Part shown: one piece after another, positions 1 through 6,495 of the stretch
Layout of the letters: each line of letters opens with the position of its first letter
How positions within the stretch are numbered: the stretch's first letter is position 1
Assembly: GCA_021153165.1 (NCBI GenBank)
Contig: JAGKTZ010000078.1
Coordinates: 1 to 7,818, forward strand
DNA: 7,818 nt
Reading direction: 5' to 3'
Source of the DNA: Prevotellaceae bacterium
GTDB taxonomy: Bacteria; Bacteroidota; Bacteroidia; Bacteroidales; Bacteroidaceae
Made by a program: the position numbers and the translations under genes
The notes under the pieces: model-generated
The model's database searches: none
What the model saw: only the letters and a program-made list of their open reading frames with translations
What the model was told of the DNA's origin: nothing

Positions 1-70
1 GGTAAATACGATATTTGTATCGACTAAAAGTATTTGTTCTCATTTCAGTGTATTCTTTGCAGAGACGAGG

Positions 71-117
71 AAAGAAAAACGGGATTTGCATCAGGAGTAG
101 ATAGATGCAAATCCCGT
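71..117 (-). terminator. Intrinsic terminator of the DPP-IV unit
   Basis: A perfect 14-bp inverted repeat (79-92 pairs with 104-117, left arm ACGGGATTTGCATC) encloses an 11-nt loop. Read on the minus strand it is followed directly by a U-rich tract (UUUUUCUUU, complement of 71-79). It lies 58 nt past the stop of the DPP-IV gene and in the right orientation to end that transcript. On the plus strand no T-run follows, so it should be one-directional. Confidence 0.9.
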
Positions 118-175
118 GGATATTACGACCGCGTGCAGCCATGAGAACTGCGGGGCGGTTAGTGTAGTTGTCGTA

Positions 176-2383
176 TTATGGCTTCAAGTGTTGATCGAAG
201 AAGTTGCACATGCGGGTGAAGAGGTGATAGCGCGTGTTGCCGCCATAGATGCTGTGGTTGCGATTGGTGTAGATGTGCATGTCAAATTGCTTGTCTGCCT
301 GCACCAGCGCTTCACTCATCTCGTGAGCATTGCGCACGTGGACATTGTCGTCTGCTGTGCCGTGAATCAAGAGCAAGTGACCACTCAGATTCTTTGCCTG
401 ATTGATAGGACTGCGGTCATAGCCTGTGCTGTTTTCCTGAGGGGTGCGCATGTAGCGCTCAGTATATACGGTGTCGTAGTAGCGCCAGCTGCTTGGTGCG
501 GCTATGGCTACACCACAGCAGAATACGGGACGGCCTTCGCTCATTGCCATGAGTGTGTTGAAACCGCCGAAGCTCCAACCCCAGATGCCGATGCGTGTCT
601 TGTCCACGTAGGGCAGGGTGCCGAGGTAGAGGGCTGTTTCGACTTGGTCGCGGCTTTCGAGCAAACCGAGGTTCAGGTAGGTGCACTTTTCAAACTCTGC
701 ACCACGTCCGCCAGTACCGCGTCCGTCTACGCAGACATAGACGTAACCCTGTTCAGCCATATAGCTTTCGAACGCTCCACCGCTAAAGAAGCCCATGTTC
801 CACGAGTCCTTCACCTCCTGAGACCCTGGACCACTGTATTGATACATGATGACGGGGTATTTCTTTGCAGGATCAAAGTCGCGTGGCTTGATCATCCAAC
901 CATTCAGTGTGACGCCCTCGGAAGTGGTGAAGGTGAAAAATTCCTTTTGACCCAAAGTGCTGTCTGCCTTCTTCTTCAAATCTGCATTGTCCAAAAGCGT
1001 AGTCAATACCTTGCCCGAAGCATTGCGTAGGGTGGTGATGGGAGGCTGTTGGGCAGAAGAATAGACATTGAGGAAGTACTTCATCGTGGTCGAGAAGGTA
1101 GCGTCGTTTGTACCTACCTGTGATGTCAAGAGGCGTGGCTTGCCCGTGCCAGTGGTAGAGTAAACTTCCTTGCGCAGAGGACTTGTGCCGTGAGCGGCGT
1201 AATAGAATTGTCCCGATATGGCATCGTAGCCATAGAAATCGGTTACTTCGAAGTCGCCGCTGGTCACTTGTTTCACCAATTTGCCATTGAGGGTGTACCA
1301 ATAGAGGTGTTGGTAGCCCGAGCGGTCGGACAGGTAGCCGAAATGGCCTTTGTAGAACTTCAGCGAACCGTAGGCTGTCTCGCGGATGTACTTGTCATTG
1401 GTCTCGCGTACGGTCAGTTTAGCCTCGGTCGAACGTGGATTGACCATATAGATGTCCATTTGATTCTGGTGGCGATTGAGTGTCACGACAGCCAACTTCT
1501 CAGGGTCGTCGGTGAAGTGTATACGAGGCACGTAGCCATCTTCGTCCAAAGGCACTTTGAGTGTACGCGTCACGCGGTTCTTGATGTCAAACGAGTGTAC
1601 GGTGACTTTCGAATTGGTCGCCCCTGCTACGGGATATTTGTAGGCATATTCGCCTGGATATTCGTCATTTTCAGTCTTGGCAGGTGATGCGCCCTTCCAC
1701 ATCTGCATGCGGTAGATGGGCACTTGACTTTCGTCGTAGCGCACCCAAGCCAGCATCTTCGAGTCGGCAGAGAAATCGAATGAACAGTTGGTCGCAAACT
1801 CCTCCTCGTTCACCCAGTCAGGGACGCCGTTGATCACTTCGTTGAACTTGCCATCCTTGGTCACTTGAGTTTCGGCATTGCCATAGAGCAATTTGACCAA
1901 GAACAAGTTGCCGTCGCGTACGAAGCCCACCACGTTGCCATCGGGCGAGAACTTAGCCGCCTGCTGAGGGCCGCCGTCGGACAGTGGTTCGAGTGTCTTG
2001 TTAGCGATGTTGTAGATGTAGTATACCGCAGTGAACGAACGGCGGTAGATATACTCGGTCTGTGTTTGGATCAAGATATTTCGCTCATCGGGCGAGAGGA
2101 TGTAGTCGCTGATGTAGTGCAATTTTGGTCCCTTCTTGATGTCGTTGACATCGAAGAGCGTTGCGACTTCTTTTCCTGTCTTGAACGAAGATACTACAAC
2201 CTTTCTGTTGTCGGACGAAAGCTGTGTGTAGTGCTCGCCATCGTTCATTGAGCGTACGCCATACACATGCTGAGCTGCATAGGCATTGCGCACGGCGTCT
2301 TTCAGTTTCAATGGGCTATCTTGAGCTTGGCAGATGTTGCAACTCAACAGGATTACCCATGCTATTAGCAAATACTTTTTCAT
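176..2383 (-). CDS. Dipeptidyl peptidase IV, serine peptidase family S9B, exported
   Basis: This is a 735-aa exported serine exopeptidase that removes Xaa-Pro (or Xaa-Ala) dipeptides from peptide N-termini. It has a signal peptide (residues 1-20, cut likely after ICQA), a DPPIV N-terminal beta-propeller (about 90-450) and a C-terminal alpha/beta hydrolase domain (about 520-735). The catalytic triad is visible: Ser604 in GWSFGG, Asp678 in HGTADDNVH and His710 in NHSIYGG. The S9B double-glutamate motif that anchors the substrate N-terminus is present in PDWVNEEEF (Glu193-195). The length fits bacterial DPP-IV (about 720-740 aa), and GTADDNVH favours DPP-IV over prolyl tripeptidyl peptidase. A TTG 12 nt upstream (2395) is possible, but the ATG at 2383 gives a clean MKK signal peptide. 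It lies 39 nt behind the lipoprotein gene on the same strand, so the two probably form an operon. Location, periplasm or outer surface, is inferred. Confidence 0.96.
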   Translation of the reverse strand: MKKYLLIAWVILLSCNICQAQDSPLKLKDAVRNAYAAQHVYGVRSMNDGEHYTQLSSDNRKVVVSSFKTGKEVATLFDVNDIKKGPKLHYISDYILSPDERNILIQTQTEYIYRRSFTAVYYIYNIANKTLEPLSDGGPQQAAKFSPDGNVVGFVRDGNLFLVKLLYGNAETQVTKDGKFNEVINGVPDWVNEEEFATNCSFDFSADSKMLAWVRYDESQVPIYRMQMWKGASPAKTENDEYPGEYAYKYPVAGATNSKVTVHSFDIKNRVTRTLKVPLDEDGYVPRIHFTDDPEKLAVVTLNRHQNQMDIYMVNPRSTEAKLTVRETNDKYIRETAYGSLKFYKGHFGYLSDRSGYQHLYWYTLNGKLVKQVTSGDFEVTDFYGYDAISGQFYYAAHGTSPLRKEVYSTTGTGKPRLLTSQVGTNDATFSTTMKYFLNVYSSAQQPPITTLRNASGKVLTTLLDNADLKKKADSTLGQKEFFTFTTSEGVTLNGWMIKPRDFDPAKKYPVIMYQYSGPGSQEVKDSWNMGFFSGGAFESYMAEQGYVYVCVDGRGTGGRGAEFEKCTYLNLGLLESRDQVETALYLGTLPYVDKTRIGIWGWSFGGFNTLMAMSEGRPVFCCGVAIAAPSSWRYYDTVYTERYMRTPQENSTGYDRSPINQAKNLSGHLLLIHGTADDNVHVRNAHEMSEALVQADKQFDMHIYTNRNHSIYGGNTRYHLFTRMCNFFDQHLKP

Positions 2384-2422
2384 ATTAATATACAATTTGT
2401 TTGTGTTCTTATATGTGATTTG

Positions 2423-2992
2423 TTATGCATCTGGTGCTTCGTAGGCATTCGCGTCGGCATCGTCGTAGGTGATAGATGTGGCACTAGCGTCTGTGGCGAT
2501 ATAGACTTTGAACTTTGGTCCCTCGCCGCCCCAACCGATGGTAGTGCGGAAACAGAGACGTCCCGCATCGCTCTCGGCTGGGTCGTAAATAAAACCAGTG
2601 AGAAGCGCTTCTTCCATTTGTTGGCGTACTTCGTTGGATACATTTTTCATAAAGTCAGCTTTGACAAAATGCTTTGTTCCCACGCTTTCGCCGTCTCTCC
2701 ACAATGTCAAGTCTACCTTGTTTTGATAATAGACGTCGCCAAAACTATCCTTGAATACAGCTTGTGCAGTGTCGGCATAGCATACGACTTTGTAGGTGTA
2801 GGTATGTGTCCCGATTTTTGCAGTGTCTGTAACCTCGGCAGTGCCATATGTGCGAGTTTGATTTGAATGTTGCTCTTCTTTGAGCGAGTCTGTCTTGTTG
2901 GCTGAATCAGCATTAGCAGTGCTTCCACTACAATTGCCAAAAAAGAGGGGTAGCGACAAACAACCTACCCATAGCATTTGTTTTTTCCACAT
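2423..2992 (-). CDS. Small secreted lipoprotein, DUF4738-like
   Basis: This is a 189-aa protein of unknown function. The N-terminus MWKKQMLWVG plus a hydrophobic core ends at GNC (Cys21), an imperfect lipobox because Asn at -1 is unusual, so lipidation is probable rather than sure. A Ser/Thr/Asn-rich linker follows (about 22-50), then a predicted beta-rich domain (about 50-180) with YKVVCYADTAQ, FGDVYYQNKVDLTLWRDG and KHFVKADF. That pattern resembles, from memory, the Bacteroidetes DUF4738 lipoproteins; this was not checked by a search. The ATG at 2992 is preferred to a TTG at 3055, because the latter would put 21 unrelated residues before the signal sequence. It is the first gene of a two-gene unit with DPP-IV, whose start follows 39 nt after its stop, so a role linked to peptide handling is possible but only inferred from position. 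Confidence 0.8.
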   Translation of the reverse strand: MWKKQMLWVGCLSLPLFFGNCSGSTANADSANKTDSLKEEQHSNQTRTYGTAEVTDTAKIGTHTYTYKVVCYADTAQAVFKDSFGDVYYQNKVDLTLWRDGESVGTKHFVKADFMKNVSNEVRQQMEEALLTGFIYDPAESDAGRLCFRTTIGWGGEGPKFKVYIATDASATSITYDDADANAYEAPDA

Positions 2993-3021
2993 AATTTTTG
3001 ATAATAGCGGTGTTGTTTTTT

Positions 3022-3106
3022 TGACGAAACACCTATTTGGGGTACAAATTAACAAAAACCCATTGGTTTACACAAGAAAAACGCATAAAACTATGCGGTT
3101 TCGTCA
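3022..3106. repeat. 9-bp inverted repeat with inner palindrome in the divergent spacer
   Basis: TGACGAAAC (3022-3030) and GTTTCGTCA (3098-3106) are perfect inverted copies 67 bp apart, lying between two divergently transcribed genes. Just inside the right copy is a second palindrome, CGCATA (3082-3087) / TATGCG (3092-3097), with a 4-nt loop. The candidate minus-strand promoter (3045-3076) lies between the two copies and the plus-strand -7 box (3118-3125) just outside. The copies could be paired operators for one regulator or ends of a small invertible segment. They could also be chance, since the arms are short. Confidence 0.45.
3045..3076 (-). promoter_or_regulatory. Candidate promoter for the lipoprotein/DPP-IV unit
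   Basis: Read on the minus strand, CTTG (3076-3073) lies 20 bp before TTAATTTG (3052-3045). The Bacteroidetes consensus is TTTG, about 20 bp, then TAnnTTTG, so each box has one mismatch. Transcription would start near 3040 and leave a leader of about 48 nt before the ATG at 2992. No exact -7 box was found for this gene. Confidence 0.4.
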
Positions 3107-3117
3107 CGCTTTTTCAG

Positions 3118-3125
3118 TATTTTTG
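3118..3125 (+). promoter_or_regulatory. Candidate -7 box for the C11 peptidase gene
   Basis: TATTTTTG is an exact match to the Bacteroidetes -7 box TAnnTTTG, 22 nt before the ATG at 3148. It gives a short leader of roughly 15-20 nt. No TTTG is present at the expected distance upstream; the nearest is TTTC at 3099, only 15 bp away. The promoter may therefore be weak or depend on an activator. Confidence 0.4.
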
Positions 3126-3147
3126 CCTCACAATTTTTATCTCTGTT

Positions 3148-4455
3148 ATGAATAAGTTGAATACCATATTATATATAATACTTGTATTCTGTCTGAGTGT
3201 AGGCTTTGCTGCATGTGACGCAGACCCCGATGATGATATGCAAAAGCCAGCCTCCAAGGGACGGCGCACCGTACTGATATATATGTGTGCAGAAAATAGT
3301 TTGGGCAGTTCGCGCTATCATTTGAGTGATTCGGCAGAGATAGTGAAAGGTAGAGCGTACATCGATCCTCAAGACCGATTGCTGATGTATATTGATGACA
3401 ACAAAAATCCTCGACTCTATCAAATAGATGCTGGACATGAAGCCCCTGTGCTGAAACGATCGTGGAGCGAAGACTTATGTTCAACATCACCCGATACAAT
3501 GCGCGAAATATTAGCGTGGACAGCAGAGTGTTTCCCCGCAGCAGAATATGGTTTGGTGATGTGGTCGCATGCCGATGGGTGGATACCTGCGCAAAAAGCA
3601 GTGTCTGCTGACGGACAGAATGCATGTGCGGCGCCCTATTCATGGGGAATCGATGTCGGTGCAGGAGGAAATCTCTCATCAGATAAAGGCGCTGATGGGA
3701 AAATAGGATCGCAGATGGATATAGAGGATATGGCTTGGGCGATAGAGCAGAGTGGTATGCATTTGAAATACATCTTTTTTGATGCTTGCTTGATGCAGTC
3801 GCTCGAAGTCGCTTATGCATTGCGCCATTCAGCCGATTATGTGGTAGCTTCGCCCATAGCCATTACAGCATATGGTGCTAACTATACTCACCAGTTGGAA
3901 CGAGGACTATTTGCCGATAGTGTAGAGCAAATCGTCAAGACTTATCATGCAGACATCACCGATCCGCAACAAGTAAACGTCTATTCGGATTCGGGTATTG
4001 TATTTGCTGTGGTGCGTACCGATGCTTTGGAGCAATTGGCACAAGCCACACAGATGGCTCTGCAGTTGTCCGATCTGTTAGCAGATAGCATTCCAGATTT
4101 AGAAGGCTTACAGCATTATCATACGTATAGCTCAGTATTTCGCTATCGGCCTCACTATTTTGATGCTCGCATAGCGATGAAATATCTGTTGACACCGCAG
4201 GCTTTTGCTATCTACGACGAGGCTTTGAGTAAGGCTGTGGTATGGCAGGAAGCCACTTCAAGGTTCTGGGCAGGCCCCTCTTACTATAGTTATATAGATG
4301 TGGATAAAGATAATTACTGTGGGGTGGCAGCATTCATCCCACAAGAAATCTATACGAAGAATGCTACAAGATGTCCTCAGGGGGATTTGAATGAGGCCTT
4401 CTTGGAAACGGCGTGGAGCAAGGCTGCAGGATGGCATTTGTTGTATGAAAAATAA
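3148..4455 (+). CDS. Clostripain-family (C11) cysteine peptidase lipoprotein
   Basis: This 435-aa protein is a caspase-fold cysteine endopeptidase of family C11, whose known members cut after Arg or Lys. The signal peptide ends in a lipobox, GFAAC (Cys23), followed by DADPDDD. That acidic stretch resembles the Bacteroidetes lipoprotein export signal and suggests display on the outer cell surface. The domain begins at RTVLIYMCAENSLG (about 40). The catalytic pair is His141 in VMWSHADGW and Cys214 in FFDACLMQSLE. The C-terminal part (about 330-435) has no motif I recognise. Upstream in-frame codons to a TTG at 3037 exist, but the ATG at 3148 gives the proper lipoprotein signal. It is divergent from the DPP-IV unit, and the two would act in sequence on extracellular protein: internal cuts first, then dipeptide removal. 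Substrate and specificity are inferred from family. Confidence 0.93.
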   Translation: MNKLNTILYIILVFCLSVGFAACDADPDDDMQKPASKGRRTVLIYMCAENSLGSSRYHLSDSAEIVKGRAYIDPQDRLLMYIDDNKNPRLYQIDAGHEAPVLKRSWSEDLCSTSPDTMREILAWTAECFPAAEYGLVMWSHADGWIPAQKAVSADGQNACAAPYSWGIDVGAGGNLSSDKGADGKIGSQMDIEDMAWAIEQSGMHLKYIFFDACLMQSLEVAYALRHSADYVVASPIAITAYGANYTHQLERGLFADSVEQIVKTYHADITDPQQVNVYSDSGIVFAVVRTDALEQLAQATQMALQLSDLLADSIPDLEGLQHYHTYSSVFRYRPHYFDARIAMKYLLTPQAFAIYDEALSKAVVWQEATSRFWAGPSYYSYIDVDKDNYCGVAAFIPQEIYTKNATRCPQGDLNEAFLETAWSKAAGWHLLYEK

Positions 4456-4469
4456 TAAATTAAGAACCC

Positions 4470-4491
4470 TTATTTGTTTACCCACAAATAA
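4470..4491. repeat. Inverted repeat overlapping the ftsB -33 box
   Basis: TTATTTGT (4470-4477) and ACAAATAA (4484-4491) form a perfect 8-bp inverted repeat with a 6-nt centre (TTACCC). It contains the TTTG -33 element of the downstream promoter, so a protein bound here would compete with RNA polymerase. No T-run follows the right arm, which makes it a poor terminator for the C11 gene ending at 4455. Confidence 0.45.
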
Positions 4492-4504
4492 AACCGTAAT
4501 TTTG
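4473..4504 (+). promoter_or_regulatory. Bacteroidetes-type promoter of the ftsB unit
   Basis: TTTG (4473-4476), a 20-bp spacer and TAATTTTG (4497-4504) match both boxes of the Bacteroidetes primary-sigma promoter (TTTG and TAnnTTTG) exactly. Transcription would begin near 4511, about 23 nt before the ATG at 4534. This is the best promoter match in the window. Confidence 0.75.
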
Positions 4505-4533
4505 TAACGCTAAAGCAATAATACAGATAACGG

Positions 4534-4866
4534 ATGAAACAAAATACAGTTAAAAAAAACGGTATAGTAAGACGCATCTTAAAGCGGGTGTTTGCTCATA
4601 TCGCTAGGCACAAATATATAGTAACAATCATTTTGTTTGTTGCAATTATCCTATTCATAGATAGTAATAGCCTTTGGAGTAAACGGGAACTTATATCGCA
4701 AAATGATGAACTCCGTCGTGAAATAGCGGAATTGGAAGAGGCTTGTCGCCGAGATAGTGCTAGGTTGGAAGAACTGAAAAATGATTCTAATGAAATCATA
4801 CGTGTGGCGAGAGAAATCTATTTTATGAAGCGCTCGAATGAGGATGTGTATATCATCAATGAATAA
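4534..4866 (+). CDS. ftsB: Septum formation initiator, FtsB/DivIC family
   Basis: This 110-aa bitopic membrane protein has a basic N-terminal cytoplasmic tail (1-27, rich in Lys and Arg), one transmembrane helix (about 28-43, YIVTIILFVAIILFID) and an extracytoplasmic coiled coil (about 49-85, heptad Leu/Ile with many Glu and Arg). The C-terminal signature EIIRVAREIYFMKRSNEDVYII matches the FtsB/DivIC pattern (VARE-Y-M, then EDVY). FtsB works with FtsL and FtsQ (DivIC with FtsL and DivIB) to activate septal peptidoglycan synthesis by FtsWI at the divisome. The length agrees with family members of about 100-110 aa. It starts 23 nt after a predicted transcription start and is followed 48 nt downstream by a small membrane protein on the same strand, probably in one transcript. 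The symbol is by family; FtsB and DivIC cannot be told apart from this sequence. Confidence 0.9.
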   Translation: MKQNTVKKNGIVRRILKRVFAHIARHKYIVTIILFVAIILFIDSNSLWSKRELISQNDELRREIAELEEACRRDSARLEELKNDSNEIIRVAREIYFMKRSNEDVYIINE

Positions 4867-4914
4867 CACAGATGATGTAATGATTTTTGTTGATAAAAAA
4901 TAATATTGAAATCT

Positions 4915-5286
4915 ATGAACAAAATGAATATTCGTGCCATATTATATTATATAGGGGGATCATTGCTCGTCGTAGGAGCTGCATTTCCTGTATTCCCAGG
5001 GTTGGAACCTTATGCGCCAATGGTCTATACTATTGGTGCCTTGCTATTTGCTGCTGTGCAAATTTCGGCAAGCAAGGAACAAACAGATGTGGTGTTGAAA
5101 CGGTTGCGCAGGCAACAAGTGTTGAGTTGCGGCATTCTTGTCGTGGCGGGAATTATGATGTTTATGAAAAAATATCACATATCTCTCTGCACTGGTGATG
5201 AGTGGAAATTGGCTTTGGCTATTGGCGCGTTCATGCAATTGTATACTTCGCTCAGGATGCCTAAGCAAGAGGATGTGCAAGATTAA
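4915..5286 (+). CDS. Four-helix inner-membrane protein of unknown function
   Basis: This is a 123-aa hydrophobic protein with four likely membrane helices: about 7-27, 36-52, 70-84 and 97-112. The first two helices are joined by a Pro-rich turn (FPVFPGLEPYAP). The second and third are joined by a charged segment with KRLRRQQ, which by the positive-inside rule places that loop in the cytoplasm. The ending AFMQLYTSLRMPK is a pattern I have seen in small conserved Bacteroidetes membrane proteins without known function. No catalytic motif is visible. The ATG at 4915 is chosen; an upstream in-frame TTG (4906) adds only three residues. It lies 48 nt after the ftsB-type gene with no terminator between, and a terminator follows 82 nt after its stop, so the pair looks like one transcript. 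A link to cell division or envelope assembly is inference from position only. Confidence 0.82.
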   Translation: MNKMNIRAILYYIGGSLLVVGAAFPVFPGLEPYAPMVYTIGALLFAAVQISASKEQTDVVLKRLRRQQVLSCGILVVAGIMMFMKKYHISLCTGDEWKLALAIGAFMQLYTSLRMPKQEDVQD

Positions 5287-5368
5287 TGTTTTTTTGAAAA
5301 TCATTTTAATAGAAAGGGACGAGTATAGATATAAAATTTGGATTCATATTTATTTGATAGAGAGATTG

Positions 5369-5409
5369 CGGGAATGGCTGAATGCAGATTGAGGCCATTC
5401 CTGTTTTCT
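5369..5409 (+). terminator. Intrinsic terminator after the ftsB unit
   Basis: GGAATGGC (5371-5378) pairs with GCCATTCC (5394-5401). The stem extends by a G-U and a C-G pair to 5369/5403 and closes a 15-nt loop; TTTTCTGT follows. It lies 82 nt past the stop of the membrane protein gene. The rest of the 329-nt gap 5287-5615 holds an imperfect hairpin (5482-5517) and a promoter (5520-5550); I see no gene in it. Confidence 0.75.
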
Positions 5410-5481
5410 GTAATTTCGGTAGATGGTCGTTTGATAAGTAAAAATGATGATTAGAGATGACATTTTGACGTATAAAAAGTG

Positions 5482-5517
5482 AAAGAATGTTATATTAATT
5501 TTTTCTAACACTTCTTT
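5482..5517. repeat. Imperfect palindrome just upstream of the DUF4369 gene promoter
   Basis: AAAGAATGTTA (5482-5492) is complementary to TAACA-C-TTCTTT (5506-5517). That gives eleven pairs with one bulged C (5511) around a 13-nt AT-rich centre. It ends 2 bp before the -33-like CTTG of the next promoter, a usual place for an activator or repressor site. It has no T-run of its own, so it is an unlikely terminator. Confidence 0.35.
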
Positions 5518-5519
5518 AG

Positions 5520-5550
5520 CTTGTTATCATAGCAGAAGATTATATCTTTG
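5520..5550 (+). promoter_or_regulatory. Promoter of the DUF4369 lipoprotein gene
   Basis: TATCTTTG (5543-5550) matches the Bacteroidetes -7 box TAnnTTTG exactly. CTTG (5520-5523), 19 bp upstream, is a one-mismatch -33 box. Transcription should start near 5557, leaving a leader of about 60 nt before the ATG at 5616. Confidence 0.6.
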
Positions 5551-5615
5551 TGGTGTCTTGAGTGGTAAGGCTGATATTTAGGCAACCTTTATTTATTAAT
5601 TAAGTGGAGCAAACT

Positions 5616-6305
5616 ATGATAATGAGACAATGTCTGCTGCTAATATCTATATTATGTTTTGCGTCGTGTAGTCAGGAATATATGATAAAGGGTAATTCCG
5701 ATGTTATGACTCATGATGGTAAGACTTTTTATCTCAGGGAAGCGTATTCTCAGAGTAGTATTGCTGTCATAGACTCTTCTCGAGTAGAGCATGGTACGTT
5801 CTCTTTTTGTGGTGATACGGATACCATACAGTTGGTGGGATTGTATATGGGAGCGGAACGAGTGATGCCAGTCGTATTGGAGGGTGGAAATCTGACTATC
5901 GAGGTGAGTCACATGAGGACGAAATTACGAGGAAGCAAATTGAATGAGAAACTCAATAAATTGCTATCGGAAAGAACCAGAATCTTGGCTAAGCAGGATG
6001 AACTGAGACGAAAATGCATCGTTATGCTGTATAATGGTAGCAACGAAGACGAAATATACCAAAAGATAACTGTCCCATCATTGAAGTTGGTGAAAAAATT
6101 AGAGGCGCTTGAAACGAAATTTATAAAGGAGAACTATGACAATACATTAGGACCTGGATTCTTTATATGGCTCTTTGGTCAATATACGGTCCCAGTGATT
6201 ACACCGCAGATAAAGAGTATCCTTGATGGCGCTCCAGAAGAATTTAAATGTCATCCCTATATTAGAGAATATATACGTCAGGCTAAACATACGATAGATG
6301 AATAA
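5616..6305 (+). CDS. DUF4369-domain lipoprotein without a thioredoxin domain
   Basis: This is a 229-aa protein with a lipoprotein signal ending CFASC (lipidated Cys18). Residues about 22-115 look like a DUF4369 domain: FYLREAYSQSSIAVIDSS, then HGTFSFCGD, the typical VLEGGNLTI strand-turn (87-95) and LRGSKLNEKL (104-113). In many Bacteroidetes proteins this domain precedes a TlpA/AhpC-like thioredoxin fold. Here the remaining 115 residues are mostly charged helix (RTRILAKQDELRRKC and following) and show no CxxC, so it is a stand-alone form with no visible redox centre. The ATG at 5616 is chosen because GGAG (5606-5609) sits 6 nt before it, a rare Shine-Dalgarno-like match here. ATG 5622 is an alternative, and the GTG at 5604 is unlikely. 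It is a single-gene unit between its own promoter and terminator. The function is not known. Confidence 0.85.
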   Translation: MIMRQCLLLISILCFASCSQEYMIKGNSDVMTHDGKTFYLREAYSQSSIAVIDSSRVEHGTFSFCGDTDTIQLVGLYMGAERVMPVVLEGGNLTIEVSHMRTKLRGSKLNEKLNKLLSERTRILAKQDELRRKCIVMLYNGSNEDEIYQKITVPSLKLVKKLEALETKFIKENYDNTLGPGFFIWLFGQYTVPVITPQIKSILDGAPEEFKCHPYIREYIRQAKHTIDE

Positions 6306-6365
6306 GCGATAGTTGGAAATGCAGAATGTTTCTAATCTTGTCGTTGGATTACCATAAACAAAAGA

Positions 6366-6416
6366 CGCACTTGGAAGATACAATAAGAATCTTTCAGGTG
6401 CGCTTTTCTTTATTTA
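6366..6416 (+). terminator. Strong intrinsic terminator after the DUF4369 gene
   Basis: A 14-bp stem (6366-6379 with 6389-6402, including two G-U pairs) closes a 9-nt loop, and CTTTTCTTTATTTAT follows on the plus strand. It lies 61 nt after the stop codon. On the minus strand the hairpin is followed by UCUUUUGUUU, so it may also stop transcripts coming the other way. Confidence 0.85.
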
Positions 6417-6468
6417 TAGGGATGTATCGTTAGGATTGCTCAAGGAACCAATGCTACGTGCGTTAGGT

Positions 6469-6495
6469 AAAAAAAAGAAGGGCATGATGCCCTTC
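6469..6495 (-). terminator. Minus-strand intrinsic terminator with no protein gene upstream
   Basis: GAAGGGCAT (6477-6485) and ATGCCCTTC (6487-6495) form a perfect 9-bp inverted repeat around one base, so the real loop takes in the inner pairs. Eight A on the plus strand (6469-6476) give eight U straight after the stem on the minus strand. The minus strand upstream (6496-7041) has no convincing protein gene, which points to a short non-coding transcript. Confidence 0.75.

Noticed and set aside
116..1687. Long plus-strand open frames opposite the DPP-IV gene (304 codons at 116-1030, 165 codons at 1190-1687)
   Set aside because: They lie antisense to a well-supported peptidase gene with intact catalytic residues. 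Their protein sequences show no domain pattern, and the first one starts inside the terminator hairpin. They are by-products of codon use on the other strand.
3037..3147. Extension of the C11 peptidase to a TTG at 3037
   Set aside because: It would run through the intergenic control region and bury the lipoprotein signal peptide. The ATG at 3148 gives a normal signal and lipobox.
5374..5454. 26-codon plus-strand frame starting at an ATG at 5374
   Set aside because: It begins inside the stem of the terminator at 5369-5409 and has no ribosome-binding site or recognisable sequence.
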